64,000 nt of DNA from Sinorhizobium fredii. GTDB taxonomy: Bacteria > Pseudomonadota > Alphaproteobacteria > Rhizobiales > Rhizobiaceae. The position numbers and the translations under genes are program-made. The notes beneath the pieces were generated by a model. It was not told where the DNA came from. It was given only the letters and a program-made list of their open reading frames with translations, and searched no databases. Position 1 is the stretch's first letter. Each line of letters starts with the position of its first letter. Shown piece after piece: positions 26,019-34,654 of this stretch. Location: positions 1,136,501 to 1,200,500 of the forward strand of contig NZ_CP024307.1 of NCBI RefSeq assembly GCF_002944405.1, in the 5' to 3' direction.

Positions 26019-26915
26019 TCACATTATTGCGATCGCTTTCGCTGCTTCAGCGACGAAGTCGCAGAACAGTCTCACCCGCAAGGGCGGGGTGCGCCCGAAA
26101 GCGTGCAGGGCATTGAAGGGGAGTTTGGGAAGGGCGACCATTGGCGCGAGATCTACAAGCGTGCCGGACTTCAATTCTGCTGCCACCAAGCATCGTAAAA
26201 GGTAAGCCGCACCAAGTCCGCTTTGCGCCGCTTGGATCATCGCAAATCCTGAGTCGCAGTCGACGCGACCGCTAGGGATAAAGCTGGTTCCATCGCCCAA
26301 ACGCACCGGTGCCACCATGCCGTCCAATGCGAACCGAGCGAACGGCAAACCTGCGAGAGCTTCTGCGGACGCCTGACTGCCCCACCTGCGGAGAAAAAAC
26401 GGCGATGCAACTACGACCAATGGCAGATCTGCCAGATGGCGTACCATCAGGTCGCCCTGCGTGGGATAGCCCACGCGCAGCACGACGTCGTAGTCCTCTT
26501 TGATCAGGTTCACGAACCGATCTGTCAGTCCAACGTCGAGATGCAATTCGGGATGAGCAGCCGCAAAATCGGTAAACACGGCGGGTAGCAACAGCGGCGC
26601 CAATTCGCCCGGCATGCTGACTCGCAGGCGCCCCGCCGCGCCTGTGCGCGACATGATCACCTCGTCGCTCGAATTGAGGTCGCGCAAAAGCGGCGCAACT
26701 CGTTCGAAAAAGGCCTGACCGTCCTGGGTGAGGGTCAGCGCGCGTGTGGAGCGCAAAAAGAGACGTGTTCCGATTTTCCTTTCCAGCCGCGCCACACTTT
26801 TGGAGATCGCAGATGGCGTCGTATTCAAGTCGCGCGCGGCGGCGCTGAAGGAGCCGGCCTCTGCAGTCCGCACAAATGCCATCAGTCCTGACGTCTCGCC
26901 CAGCAGATTTGGCAA
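26019..26915 (-). CDS. LysR family transcriptional regulator
   Basis: A 298-residue LysR regulator with the helix-turn-helix in residues 10-65 (MAFVRTAEAGSFSAAARDL, then TTPSAISKSVARLERKIG). The effector domain follows, with LRVSMPGELA and DVVLRVGYPT. The start is best placed at TTG 26915, because GGAGG lies exactly six bases upstream; a GTG at 26933 is in frame but would sit inside the palindrome described at 26928-26946. It is divergent from the SDR at 27012 and probably regulates it and itself. Confidence 0.9.
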   Translation of the reverse strand: MPNLLGETSGLMAFVRTAEAGSFSAAARDLNTTPSAISKSVARLERKIGTRLFLRSTRALTLTQDGQAFFERVAPLLRDLNSSDEVIMSRTGAAGRLRVSMPGELAPLLLPAVFTDFAAAHPELHLDVGLTDRFVNLIKEDYDVVLRVGYPTQGDLMVRHLADLPLVVVASPFFLRRWGSQASAEALAGLPFARFALDGMVAPVRLGDGTSFIPSGRVDCDSGFAMIQAAQSGLGAAYLLRCLVAAELKSGTLVDLAPMVALPKLPFNALHAFGRTPPLRVRLFCDFVAEAAKAIAIM

Positions 26916-26927
26916 CTTGCACCTCCG

Positions 26928-26946
26928 GGGCACAAATCATGTGCCC
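26928..26946. promoter_or_regulatory. Candidate LysR operator palindrome
   Basis: GGGCACA (26928-26934), a 5-nt spacer and TGTGCCC (26940-26946) form a perfect inverted repeat in the space between divergent lysR and SDR genes. Symmetry, size and position fit a LysR-type recognition site. Confidence 0.55.
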
Positions 26947-27011
26947 GACATCGATCTAACAGCTCACGGCGCCAGCGTTTATCTCAAGATCAACGGAAAT
27001 GGAGTTAAGCG

Positions 27012-27761
27012 ATGCAGCACTTTAAAGACAAGGTCGCCGTCATCACGGGTGGCAACAGTGGCATAGGCAAGGCGACCGCGCAGCTGTTTGCGGAAGAAGG
27101 GGCGCAGGTCATCATCACTGGTCGACGGCAGGACGTTGTCGATGAGGCGGTGGGCGAAATCGGCCACAGCGCGATCGGCATTGTTGGCGATGTCGCTGAC
27201 ATCGCGCACCATCAAACTCTCGCGGAGACGGTCAAGAACCGCTTTGGCGGCCTGGACATCTACATGGCCAATGCCGCTATCATTAATCTCGCAGCTTCCG
27301 GCAACATCACGCCGGAAGAGTACGACCGGCACTTTGCCATCAACACGCGTGGGGTGTTCTTCGGCGTACAGACGATCGAGCCGCTGATTCGCGACGGCGG
27401 CAGCATCATCGTCACGAGTTCGCTGGCCGCGACGAAGGTCCTTCCGGATCATACCGTCTATGCCGGTACAAAGGCAGCAGTCGCAGCATTCGCCAAGAAC
27501 TGGACGATCGAGTTCAAGCCGCGGCGGATTCGCGTCAACATCCTGAGCCCAGGACCAGTCGACACCGCCATTCTCGGCAAGCTCGGTGTTTCGGAGGCCG
27601 AGCGTCCGGCATTCGAACAGCACATGGCGTCACTCATTCCGGCAGGGCGGCTGGGCCGGCCTGAAGAACTCGCGCGCGCAGCTCTTTTCCTCGCCTCTGA
27701 GGCGGGTAGTTTCGTCAATGGCATAGAGTTGCATGTCGACGGCGGCATGACGTTGGCTTGA
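27012..27761 (+). CDS. SDR family oxidoreductase (FabG-like)
   Basis: A 249-residue classical short-chain dehydrogenase with TGGNSGIGKA at residues 12-21, catalytic Ser136/137, Tyr150 and Lys154 (YAGTK), and the usual C-terminal ELHVDGGMTLA ending. The motif that normally reads NNAG is altered to ANAA (residues 86-89), a variant seen in some members. TGGAGTTAAGCG precedes the ATG. It is divergent from the LysR gene at 26019-26915 and is the obvious target. Among the SDRs here it is the one closest to the 3-oxoacyl-ACP reductase type, but no fatty-acid genes are nearby, so a catabolic or detoxifying role is more likely. Confidence 0.92.
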   Translation: MQHFKDKVAVITGGNSGIGKATAQLFAEEGAQVIITGRRQDVVDEAVGEIGHSAIGIVGDVADIAHHQTLAETVKNRFGGLDIYMANAAIINLAASGNITPEEYDRHFAINTRGVFFGVQTIEPLIRDGGSIIVTSSLAATKVLPDHTVYAGTKAAVAAFAKNWTIEFKPRRIRVNILSPGPVDTAILGKLGVSEAERPAFEQHMASLIPAGRLGRPEELARAALFLASEAGSFVNGIELHVDGGMTLA

Positions 27762-28058
27762 AACGCCGGCGCCATTTCCTGTTCGCTGCCTGCAGAAAGG
27801 GTTTTCCGGAGCTTGTTCAGGTCGAGGTGGGCGCCCCGCTTCCTTCTCCCTCGCGCTTGAACCGGCCATCTTGCGAGCGGTAATTGCTTCTGGCATTTCA
27901 CTTAAAGCAACGCCCGCTAACTCGCCATACTATCTGGCCCGTGGTTTCAAGCTGATCGAGAGCAATGTATCAGGACTGAACGTGTTTTCGATCCAGCGAT
28001 GCGTCCGTCAACGCCTCAAGACCGGAACTTCGACGTACTGTCGGCAAATGGCCGCATT

Positions 28059-28115
28059 GGGTCGAGAGTTCGCCTTCATCAGCGTCTCAGGTGGGTGGGG
28101 ACCGGAAGTCCAATA
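28059..28115 (+). repeat. Degenerate interspersed repeat, copy 3
   Basis: GGGTCGAGAGTTCGCCTTC, then AGCGTCTCAGGTGGGTGG and GGACCGGAAGTCCAAT. The first part is almost identical to copy 4 near 30349; the second part matches the right end of copy 2. Confidence 0.5.
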
Positions 28116-28195
28116 CGCAGTTGCCGGGTGACCGCTTGGCGCGGCAGAAGCAGCCGCTGGCTACCAGCAGCAAAGTTCCTCCGCATGGTTAGAAT

Positions 28196-28218
28196 GGAAC
28201 GTCCCAACGGGACGTTCC
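28196..28218. terminator. Perfect 10-bp palindrome between convergent genes
   Basis: GGAACGTCCC (28196-28205), loop AAC, then GGGACGTTCC (28209-28218). It is a strong hairpin between convergent genes. No T run follows on the plus strand, so it may terminate weakly or be a repeat-type palindrome. Confidence 0.45.
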
Positions 28219-28280
28219 GGTACCAGCCAATGCACCTGGTGGTTAAGTCTGAGGGCTCGAATGCGCCGCAGGCCGCCTCG

Positions 28281-29240
28281 TTACTCTACATAGTTCCAGG
28301 GGATGAAGCGGTAGAGAGTTGTGTCTCTGGCTACGTGCCCGATGCCGGGGAACGGAAGATGAGCACCTGCGACGAGATAACGTCCATCAGCGGCGTCTGC
28401 CAGGGCCAGCGCACGGGTTGCTGCCGCGGCAGTTCCGTCGACATCGAAGGTGACGAACACGTCGGGCTCATCGAACTGGACATAGTCACCGTGGATCACA
28501 TCCCCCCAGAAGACCAGCCGCTGACCATCGTTGGCCTTTAGAACGATCGAACTGTGCCCCGGCGTATGGCCGGGCCTCAGGATCGAGCCGAAGTTCGGCA
28601 GGGGATCGGCGTCGTCGGCGAAACGCGCAACCTTGCCCGTTGCGATGTAGGGAGCGAGGGCATCATGTGCGCGTTGAAGATCCTTGCCTACCTCTTCTGT
28701 AACGGACGTAAGGCCTTCGCGATCGATCCAGAACCTGTACTCCCGATCAGCCACGTGAATGGTCGCTTTCGGCAGCTGCGGCTTGCCATCTACGGTGAGG
28801 CCGCCGGAGTGATCGGCATGGATATGAGTCAGGATGACCGCATCGACCTGATCAGCCCGGTAGCCCGAGGTTTCGAGGTGCTGGATAAGCTTGCCAGCGG
28901 CAGGCCCGAATAGGGTACCAGTTCCTGCGTCTATCAGAACAAGACGCTCGCCGTCGTTCACCAGATAGGCGTTGATGGAGATGTGCGGCTCCTTGCCGAG
29001 AAAATTCTCGTCGAGCTTGCGTTGCAGCGCGTCGATCGGCTCGTTCTGATAGATTTTCGCCATGGGCAGCGCCATCGTGCCGTCCGACAAAGCCGTGACT
29101 TCGAAGTTGCCGAAGCGGAATCTGTAGTATCCGGCATTTGCGACATTCGAAAGCGGTGCGGCGGAAAATGCGAAGCGCGGCGCGATCGGCAGCAAAGCTG
29201 CGGCTGCGAGAAGGCCCAGTGTCTGTCTGCGAGTAGTCAT
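28281..29240 (-). CDS. Exported metallo-beta-lactamase-fold hydrolase, copy 2
   Basis: A 319-residue MBL-fold enzyme with an N-terminal export signal containing a twin-arginine-like motif (TTRRQTLGLLAAAALLPIA). Zinc ligands are visible in THIHADHSGG, RPGHTPGHSS, the Asp in VFWGDVIHGD and the last His in AGAHLPFPGIG. The start ATG 29240 follows GAGGGAGCTGATC. It is related to the cytosolic copy at 23003-23959. Here the gene is divergent from a LysR regulator at 29332 (91 bp between starts), its likely controller. Periplasmic lactone or ester hydrolysis is possible but not proven. Confidence 0.88.
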   Translation of the reverse strand: MTTRRQTLGLLAAAALLPIAPRFAFSAAPLSNVANAGYYRFRFGNFEVTALSDGTMALPMAKIYQNEPIDALQRKLDENFLGKEPHISINAYLVNDGERLVLIDAGTGTLFGPAAGKLIQHLETSGYRADQVDAVILTHIHADHSGGLTVDGKPQLPKATIHVADREYRFWIDREGLTSVTEEVGKDLQRAHDALAPYIATGKVARFADDADPLPNFGSILRPGHTPGHSSIVLKANDGQRLVFWGDVIHGDYVQFDEPDVFVTFDVDGTAAAATRALALADAADGRYLVAGAHLPFPGIGHVARDTTLYRFIPWNYVE

Positions 29241-29331
29241 GATCAGCTCCCTCATTTGGATGCGATCAAGGTATCAATTCGCCCCTCCGTCGATTATCCT
29301 GTGTCCATGGAAGTCACTGTTCCGGAATCGC

Positions 29332-30270
29332 ATGAAATCCACCCAATCTCCCGATCTCAACAGCCTGCGGATTTTCCTCGAGGTCGCCCGCACGGAGAGC
29401 TTTTCGTCAGCGGCGCACCGTCTCCACCTTCCGCCGAGCACGGTCAGCCGGCGTCTGCTGGAACTCGAAACCGTACTCGGCACGGCGCTGTTGTTGCGCT
29501 CGACGCGGCGCGTCTCATTGACCGAGGCCGGGAGACAGTTGTTCGATTCGATCAGCGGGGCTCTGGAGACTGTTGATCGCGGCATTGCTAACTTCCGTCC
29601 AGTAGACGGAGCGGTCCGCGGACGCCTTCGGGTTGCGACGTCCTTCAGCTTCGGGCGCGCCTTCCTCCCGTCGATTCTGGCACGCTATGCAGAGCTTTGT
29701 CCGGACGTTCAGGTCGACGTGCAGACGACGCATCAGAATATCGATCTGATCGGTGAAAGCGTGGACGTGGCGCTCCGGATGGGGCAGCCCGCCGATAGCG
29801 ACATGATTTATCGAAAGATTGGGACGATCGAGCAGCGTCTATACGCCGCGCCGGCCTTCTGGGCCAGGCTGACTTTGTCTTCGCCCGAGGACTTGGGGGA
29901 TGTCGCATTGGTCGCGCACCGGATTCGCATGCGGCGAGAGCGGGTCCACTGGACATTGTCGAATGGCACCCGGCAATTCACGGTCGAGCGGCCTCCTGCC
30001 ATCGTAGTTGACGATCCCATCCTTGTTGAAGGCCTGGTCAGTCAGGGCCTCGGCATTGGGCTGCTGAGTGATGTGCTTGCAGCCGACGGCGTCGCGACCG
30101 GCCGGCTCGTTCAGGTCCTTCAGGACTGGTCGGGGCCTCCTGTGCCCCTCTATTACCTGTATCATCAGCAATTAGGTGATCTGCCAAAAGTAGCGGAATT
30201 CCTGAAAGCAGCTCGCGATACATTACGGACCAAATCAGCCCGACCGGGCGCTGAGACCATTACAACGTAG
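29332..30270 (+). CDS. LysR family transcriptional regulator
   Basis: A 312-residue LysR regulator with helix-turn-helix in residues 8-68 (LNSLRIFLEVARTESFSSAA and PSTVSRRLLELETVLG). The effector domain is complete, including LRVATSFSFGRAFLPSILA and ESVDVALRMG. ATG 29332 gives the normal LysR N-terminus (MKSTQSPDLNSLR); the frame is open further up without similarity. It is divergent from the exported MBL-fold hydrolase gene and probably regulates it. Confidence 0.92.
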   Translation: MKSTQSPDLNSLRIFLEVARTESFSSAAHRLHLPPSTVSRRLLELETVLGTALLLRSTRRVSLTEAGRQLFDSISGALETVDRGIANFRPVDGAVRGRLRVATSFSFGRAFLPSILARYAELCPDVQVDVQTTHQNIDLIGESVDVALRMGQPADSDMIYRKIGTIEQRLYAAPAFWARLTLSSPEDLGDVALVAHRIRMRRERVHWTLSNGTRQFTVERPPAIVVDDPILVEGLVSQGLGIGLLSDVLAADGVATGRLVQVLQDWSGPPVPLYYLYHQQLGDLPKVAEFLKAARDTLRTKSARPGAETITT

Positions 30271-31520
30271 TGGCAGACGTGAGCCGCAGGGCACCGCTTC
30301 TCGGGACAGCACCGGACATGGCGGAGTTTTCCTCCAGGGGACCGCTTCGGGTCGAGAATTCGCCTTCATCAGCGTCGCGGGTGGGTCGACAGCAGCCGTA
30401 CCGTTACGAGCGTTCTGCGCAGCGCATCGGCGGTATTCCCGTTCGGTGCTCAAAGCTCGCAAAGTGTATCATCGGGAACCGCTGCCGGAACGAGGCGCAT
30501 GTGGACTGCCCCTTTCGATGTCTGCGGGTTCCTCGACGTCGTCGAGGCCGAGGTCTGGCGGGCGAAAGGAGGTAGTCAGACCAGCTTTGCATGAATCGCT
30601 TAGATCGCCGTGCTCAATCATTAAGGTCATGACCCACTGCATGCGTAGCTCAGGGACCAGCGATGGGGCCTAGCAGACACCTCGGAGAAGATCTAGCATG
30701 GCTGCTTAGCCTCTTAAGCTCAGCAAAATCGTTTTCATGTTTACCGACCTGGAAATCAACTCTCACGTGTTGGACTTTTGTGTGCGGCGGCGTTACCGCG
30801 TTGGGTGACTTATAACAGTCGAAGCCCACTTCGATTCGTTAAGGGTTTTTATTCCGGCGGACAGGGAATATGACGACAGGCTGATCAGTGCATGGTCGCA
30901 ATCGATCATGCACGCGATTTTGGTCGAGTCGGCGATTCCGCGCAAACCGCTGTGTGATCTTCCATTCCCACGCCCGCTTGGTTCAACGCCCGTCATCGCC
31001 ATTCCCGTAATGCGTCTCGCGATGTTTATCGCGGATCACGCGGCGACTTCCTGTCTACTCCGCCTGAACTGCGACGAGGAAATCGTCGCCGAAGTGACGC
31101 CGACATCGGCAAGGTCACGAACGCAGTTGTAGAGGATAGAATGTTCGACCGAAATGCACGAAGTGGAAGTGCCAAGCGCCACCCAATATCTCACTCCCGA
31201 TGTTCCGACCCCGACGAGATCGCATCCCACAATCTTTGCCGGGGTGACGAGCCGGCATGCAAAACTTGCTGCAATGCTATGGGCAGGGATTGTGCGCTCC
31301 GAACGTCGGCGACACTCCATTGTGACCGCGCCGGTATTCACGCCGCAGAAATGATCCGCGACATCATCTCGAAAGCCGCCTGCAAGGAGATCGTTCACGC
31401 GGTCTGCAGGCAGCTCCGCCGGCGGTATTTCGCCGAAGCGGATCCACACATTTACGCCGTCACTGCCACGCGTCGCAGCGGGGCTTCGGCACAGCCTTCG
31501 TTGCTCTAAGGAGGGTCCGC
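30271..31520. other. Gene-poor region upstream of the DUF1376 gene
   Basis: About 1.25 kb with no recognisable protein family on either strand. It contains repeat copy 4 (30349-30392). A 122-codon plus-strand frame (31141-31509) ends 11 bp before the DUF1376 start, and its last 50 residues (RDIISKAACKEIVHAV, LRRRYFAEADPHIY) could belong to a real small protein, but the rest is unconvincing. It looks like decayed accessory DNA. Confidence 0.5.
30349..30392 (+). repeat. Degenerate interspersed repeat, copy 4 (truncated)
   Basis: GGGTCGAGAATTCGCCTTC followed by ATCAGCGTCGCGGGTGGGTC. This matches the left half of copy 3 with few changes; the right-hand GACCGGAAG block is absent. Confidence 0.5.
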
Positions 31521-32156
31521 ATGAGCCGACGAACCATGCCTTATCACAGGCGCTACCACGGCGATGCGCTGCAGGGATATCGCCGCCTCACGCTTGAGCA
31601 GAGAGGCGCCTACACGACGATTCTCGATCTGATTTATGACGCATGCGGACCAATCGACAACAACGAACGATGGCTGGCTGGCGAGTTGAATTGCTCGATC
31701 GGGAAGGCGCGTGCACTCATCTCTGAGTTGATCAAATTGCGGAAGATTTTCATCAATACGCAGGGCCAAATCAGCAATCATCGTTGCGAGGTCGAGATAG
31801 AAAACTCGCTGAAAATTTCGCGAAAAGCATCTGAAAGCGTCGCGAAACGCGAAGAAAAACGGGCTGAGAAATCTAAATTCATCAATTATTTCAATAAAAC
31901 CGCGCATCGTTCGATCAACGATCGATCATCAATACCAGTACCAGAGCCATATAAGGATAAAGATACGGATAGGTTGATGCATAGTGATGAGGGCCAAGCA
32001 GACAACCTTGCCGACAATCCACCCACGCAGCAGCCATGGTTCAACGGAGCCCCCGAACAAGACAATCACCCAAGACTTGCCGCGGCGCCGGCTCGTGGAA
32101 GATTTGGACGCGCTGAGCTCGACGCCCTGCTTGCTGCCCGAAGACGGAGGCACTGA
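31521..32156 (+). CDS. DUF1376 (YdaU-like) phage-type protein
   Basis: A 211-residue protein whose first 100 residues match the DUF1376 family (MPYHRRYHGDALQGYRRL, then LTLEQRGAYTTILDLIYDACG and LNCSIGKARALISEL). Such proteins are found mainly in prophages, next to replication genes, where they carry a winged-helix-like domain. The second half is charged and low-complexity (KREEKRAEKSK, PAPARGRFGRAELDALLAA, ARRRRH). GGAGGGTCCGC before the ATG supports the start. Base composition in the middle (about 31800-31990) is clearly more AT-rich than its surroundings. No integrase, replicase or capsid gene is nearby, so this is probably a relic of a mobile element. Confidence 0.75.
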   Translation: MSRRTMPYHRRYHGDALQGYRRLTLEQRGAYTTILDLIYDACGPIDNNERWLAGELNCSIGKARALISELIKLRKIFINTQGQISNHRCEVEIENSLKISRKASESVAKREEKRAEKSKFINYFNKTAHRSINDRSSIPVPEPYKDKDTDRLMHSDEGQADNLADNPPTQQPWFNGAPEQDNHPRLAAAPARGRFGRAELDALLAARRRRH

Positions 32157-32224
32157 TGGCGACGAGGATGCAACTCACGAAGCCTGCCGACAGGCTCAAG
32201 TCGGCGAAGAGCGAGGAGGTATTG

Positions 32225-32853
32225 TCACCCCTAAAGGAAATCGGCAACGAACAGCTGGGAGCCGAAGTACATGGCAGTGAGGTGGGACACTGCCGCCGAG
32301 CCAATGTCGGTGGCGTTCCGGAGGCGTTTCGTCAATCCGACGCGGCTGATGTTCCTCTCCGGGATGGCCACAACCTCGCCGCAGAGCAGATCGCCCGTCC
32401 CGCAAGGTTCGGGCAGACATCGACGCAGTGACGCCTGGCGAGGACCAGAAGGCGGCGTATTCGATGGCGGCAAGAAAGGCGCAGGACAGGGAGGTTTTTT
32501 CACCCCTAAGGAAATCGGCGACGGACAGCTGGGAGCCGAAGTGCATGGCAGCGAGGTGGGACACTGCCGCCGAGCCAATGTCTGTGGCGTTCCGGAGGCG
32601 TTTCGTCAGTCCGACGCGGCTGATGTTCCTCTCCGGGATGGCCACAACCTCGCCGCAGAGCAGCCTGGCGAGGACAGAAGGCGGCGTATTCGATGGCGGC
32701 AAGAAAGGCGCAGGGAGGGAGGTTTTTTCACCGAAATCGGCAACGGACAGCTGGGAGCCGAAGTGCATGGCAGCGAGGTGGGACACTGCCGCCGAGCCAA
32801 TGTCTGTGGCGTTCTGGAGGCGTTTCTTCAGTCCGACGCGGCTGATGTTCCTC
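32225..32853. repeat. Three-copy degenerate tandem repeat, period about 230-275 bp
   Basis: Cores start at 32225, 32500 and 32728 with TCACC--AAATCGG and run through GACAGCTGGGAGCCGAAG, GGACACTGCCGCCGAGCC and GCGGCTGATGTTCCTCT. Copies A and B both end in GCAGAGCAG; B and C are separated by a linker (CTGGCGAGGAC, GGCGGCGTATTCGATGGCGG) that also occurs between A and B, where about 45 extra bp are inserted. Small indels break the reading frame between copies on both strands, so a single repeated protein domain is unlikely. Confidence 0.85.
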
Positions 32854-34654
32854 TTCAGAGTGCCCGTGGGGGGCATCGCGGCTTCAATCGGCATTCATGG
32901 CGTGGACGGAGGAGCACCCGAACCCCGCAAGTGCGGCTGCCCAGCACGCAAGATCAACGCAGCGATGACCGTCGCCCTGGCATCGCTTGTGCCCCGGATC
33001 TGGAGTTACCAAGGATGAAAGCCGCAGAGTTTGACTGCCCCACTGGCCCCCCCCGGATTCGCGACCGGATTGTTTAAAGCTCGGCAGCAATTCCCTAGAA
33101 CCCGTTGATCCGATGGACTGGACATGGCGTAACATCGATCTCATGAGACCGGAAAGTTGAGATCAGTGAAATCGCACGGCCTGGATCGACTCACACCAGC
33201 TGAATCCGGCGGGGCACTACACGTCGGATGTGCGGAGACGCATCATCGTCTCCGCCGCCATCAGAACCGGCAGTGGCGCCAGGCCAGACACGCCACTTTT
33301 GAACCGCCGGATGCCAACGCTAGCCGACGAACCGGTAACGGAGATATACGAGTGAAATACAACGATGTCCAATCCTGCGCATCTCCGAGCTCGCACATCA
33401 CTTTGGCTCACATTAAAATGTGCGATGAACTGAGAAAACGCCATCCGGTCCGTTCCCTGCGGATCTGCAGCAAGTGCCGGGAGTGAGACCCAACAATGCA
33501 ACCGCCGCAGCAGTTAGAGGATCTGAACGACCGCAAGAGGGTATGGCGATATTGGCTATCCAGCGCTTCTACTTGGAGGCGTTGTGTTTGGTGCGCGGCG
33601 CATTAAGAGAAGTTCACGCCGTCTCAATGACTTGTGAGGTGGCCGGAGAACTGCGCCAGCCTCGCCGCGACTCGACTTCAAATATATCGGAAACCTCATT
33701 GCTCCGCACCCGGACATGGAGAGAACAACTTGGCTTCGTTGTCTGCGATTGCGTGGCCTGATCTGCCAGCGGATCGGGTCGGACGCTTCTTTCTATTCGC
33801 AAGCTGGCGTGAGCGATTCGGTGGGAGCATGAGGACATCAAGGCACGGTAAAAACGGTCTGTTGCTGACGAATGCTCTCGTACATCCGGAAGAACTGAAG
33901 TTTTTTGCGGGTACCGCTGCGGGCATTGATCGAAAGGCGTCACTTCCTGCAAACCGATATATCAATTGCTTAGGGCGGTGAATTCGAAAGACTTCTTCTC
34001 CGCCATATTCCAACAAAGCCCTTCACTTAGCTGCTGACCGTGTCCCGGCAGAGCTCACATCAACACTTCGCTCGGCGCCCGTCGAAGCGCCACTTCATGG
34101 TGCCATTGCCGGACGACTTCTCGCGTAAGGGTGGGCCAGCCTAACTTCCCCTCGGGTCTCTGCGCGAGTCGTCGGACATGCGCGAATCTCCAGCCGCTGA
34201 TTCTCCGGGAATCGCTCGAAAAAGGCCTCGGCTCCAGCTCCCCGGATGCCCGTCCTGGCGAGTCGAGACTTGTGCGAAGGCGGCGCGCCGTAGCTTCGCT
34301 GCCCGGTTTTGCCCCTGTTTTCGGCCTCATTCTGCCTCTTTCTGAAACAAAAACGATCTCGCGGGTCTCCGCTAACTCCCCATGGCTAAAGGATTTTCTT
34401 AAGGCTTTGTTAAGAACCCCGGGCCGTCTTGGGCGATTTTGTGTCGTTTCAGCAACAGGGATCAGGGAAGGGCGGCGCAAAGGAGTTGATCTGACAAGTT
34501 GGACATTGCGCGCCCCTCTCCGTTTTGTATTTTCAACTCCGGAAGCAAGGGCGGTTGATCGTCCGACTTCTTGAACGTTGGGGATGGGGCAGGGAACGCT
34601 GTCCTTCAGCAAAGAAACCCAGACCCGTTTGAAACTTTTGACTGGAGGTCAGAA
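32854..34654. other. Long gene-free stretch before the porin gene
   Basis: About 1.8 kb with several overlapping open frames on both strands, none with a recognisable family, ribosome site or signal peptide. The last 400 bp are the probable regulatory leader of the porin gene and include an inverted repeat at 34396-34416. The stretch marks the change from accessory DNA to the conserved chromosomal backbone. Confidence 0.5.
34396..34416. promoter_or_regulatory. Inverted repeat in the porin upstream region
   Basis: TTCTTAA (34396-34402) and TTAAGAA (34410-34416) form a perfect inverted repeat with a 7-bp spacer, about 240 bp upstream of the porin ATG. Its size suits a dimeric regulator; none can be named. 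Confidence 0.35.

Larger units (their letters stand above)
27762..28280. other. Gene-free stretch with repeat and palindrome
   Basis: About 520 bp between the SDR and MBL-fold genes, which are convergent. It holds copy 3 of the degenerate repeat (28059-28115) and a perfect palindrome (28196-28218). No gene is recognisable. Confidence 0.6.

Noticed and set aside
31036..31449. 137-codon minus-strand frame in the gene-poor zone
   Set aside because: No family resemblance; overlaps another equally weak frame on the plus strand.
32225..32853. Tandem repeats as a CRISPR array
   Set aside because: Units are about 230-275 bp and only three, without short repeats alternating with unique spacers, and no cas genes are present.
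34055..34612. Overlapping open frames on both strands before the porin (34055-34612 minus, 34131-34574 plus)
   Set aside because: No family, no ribosome site, low-complexity Arg/Ser/Pro composition; consistent with non-coding GC-rich DNA.
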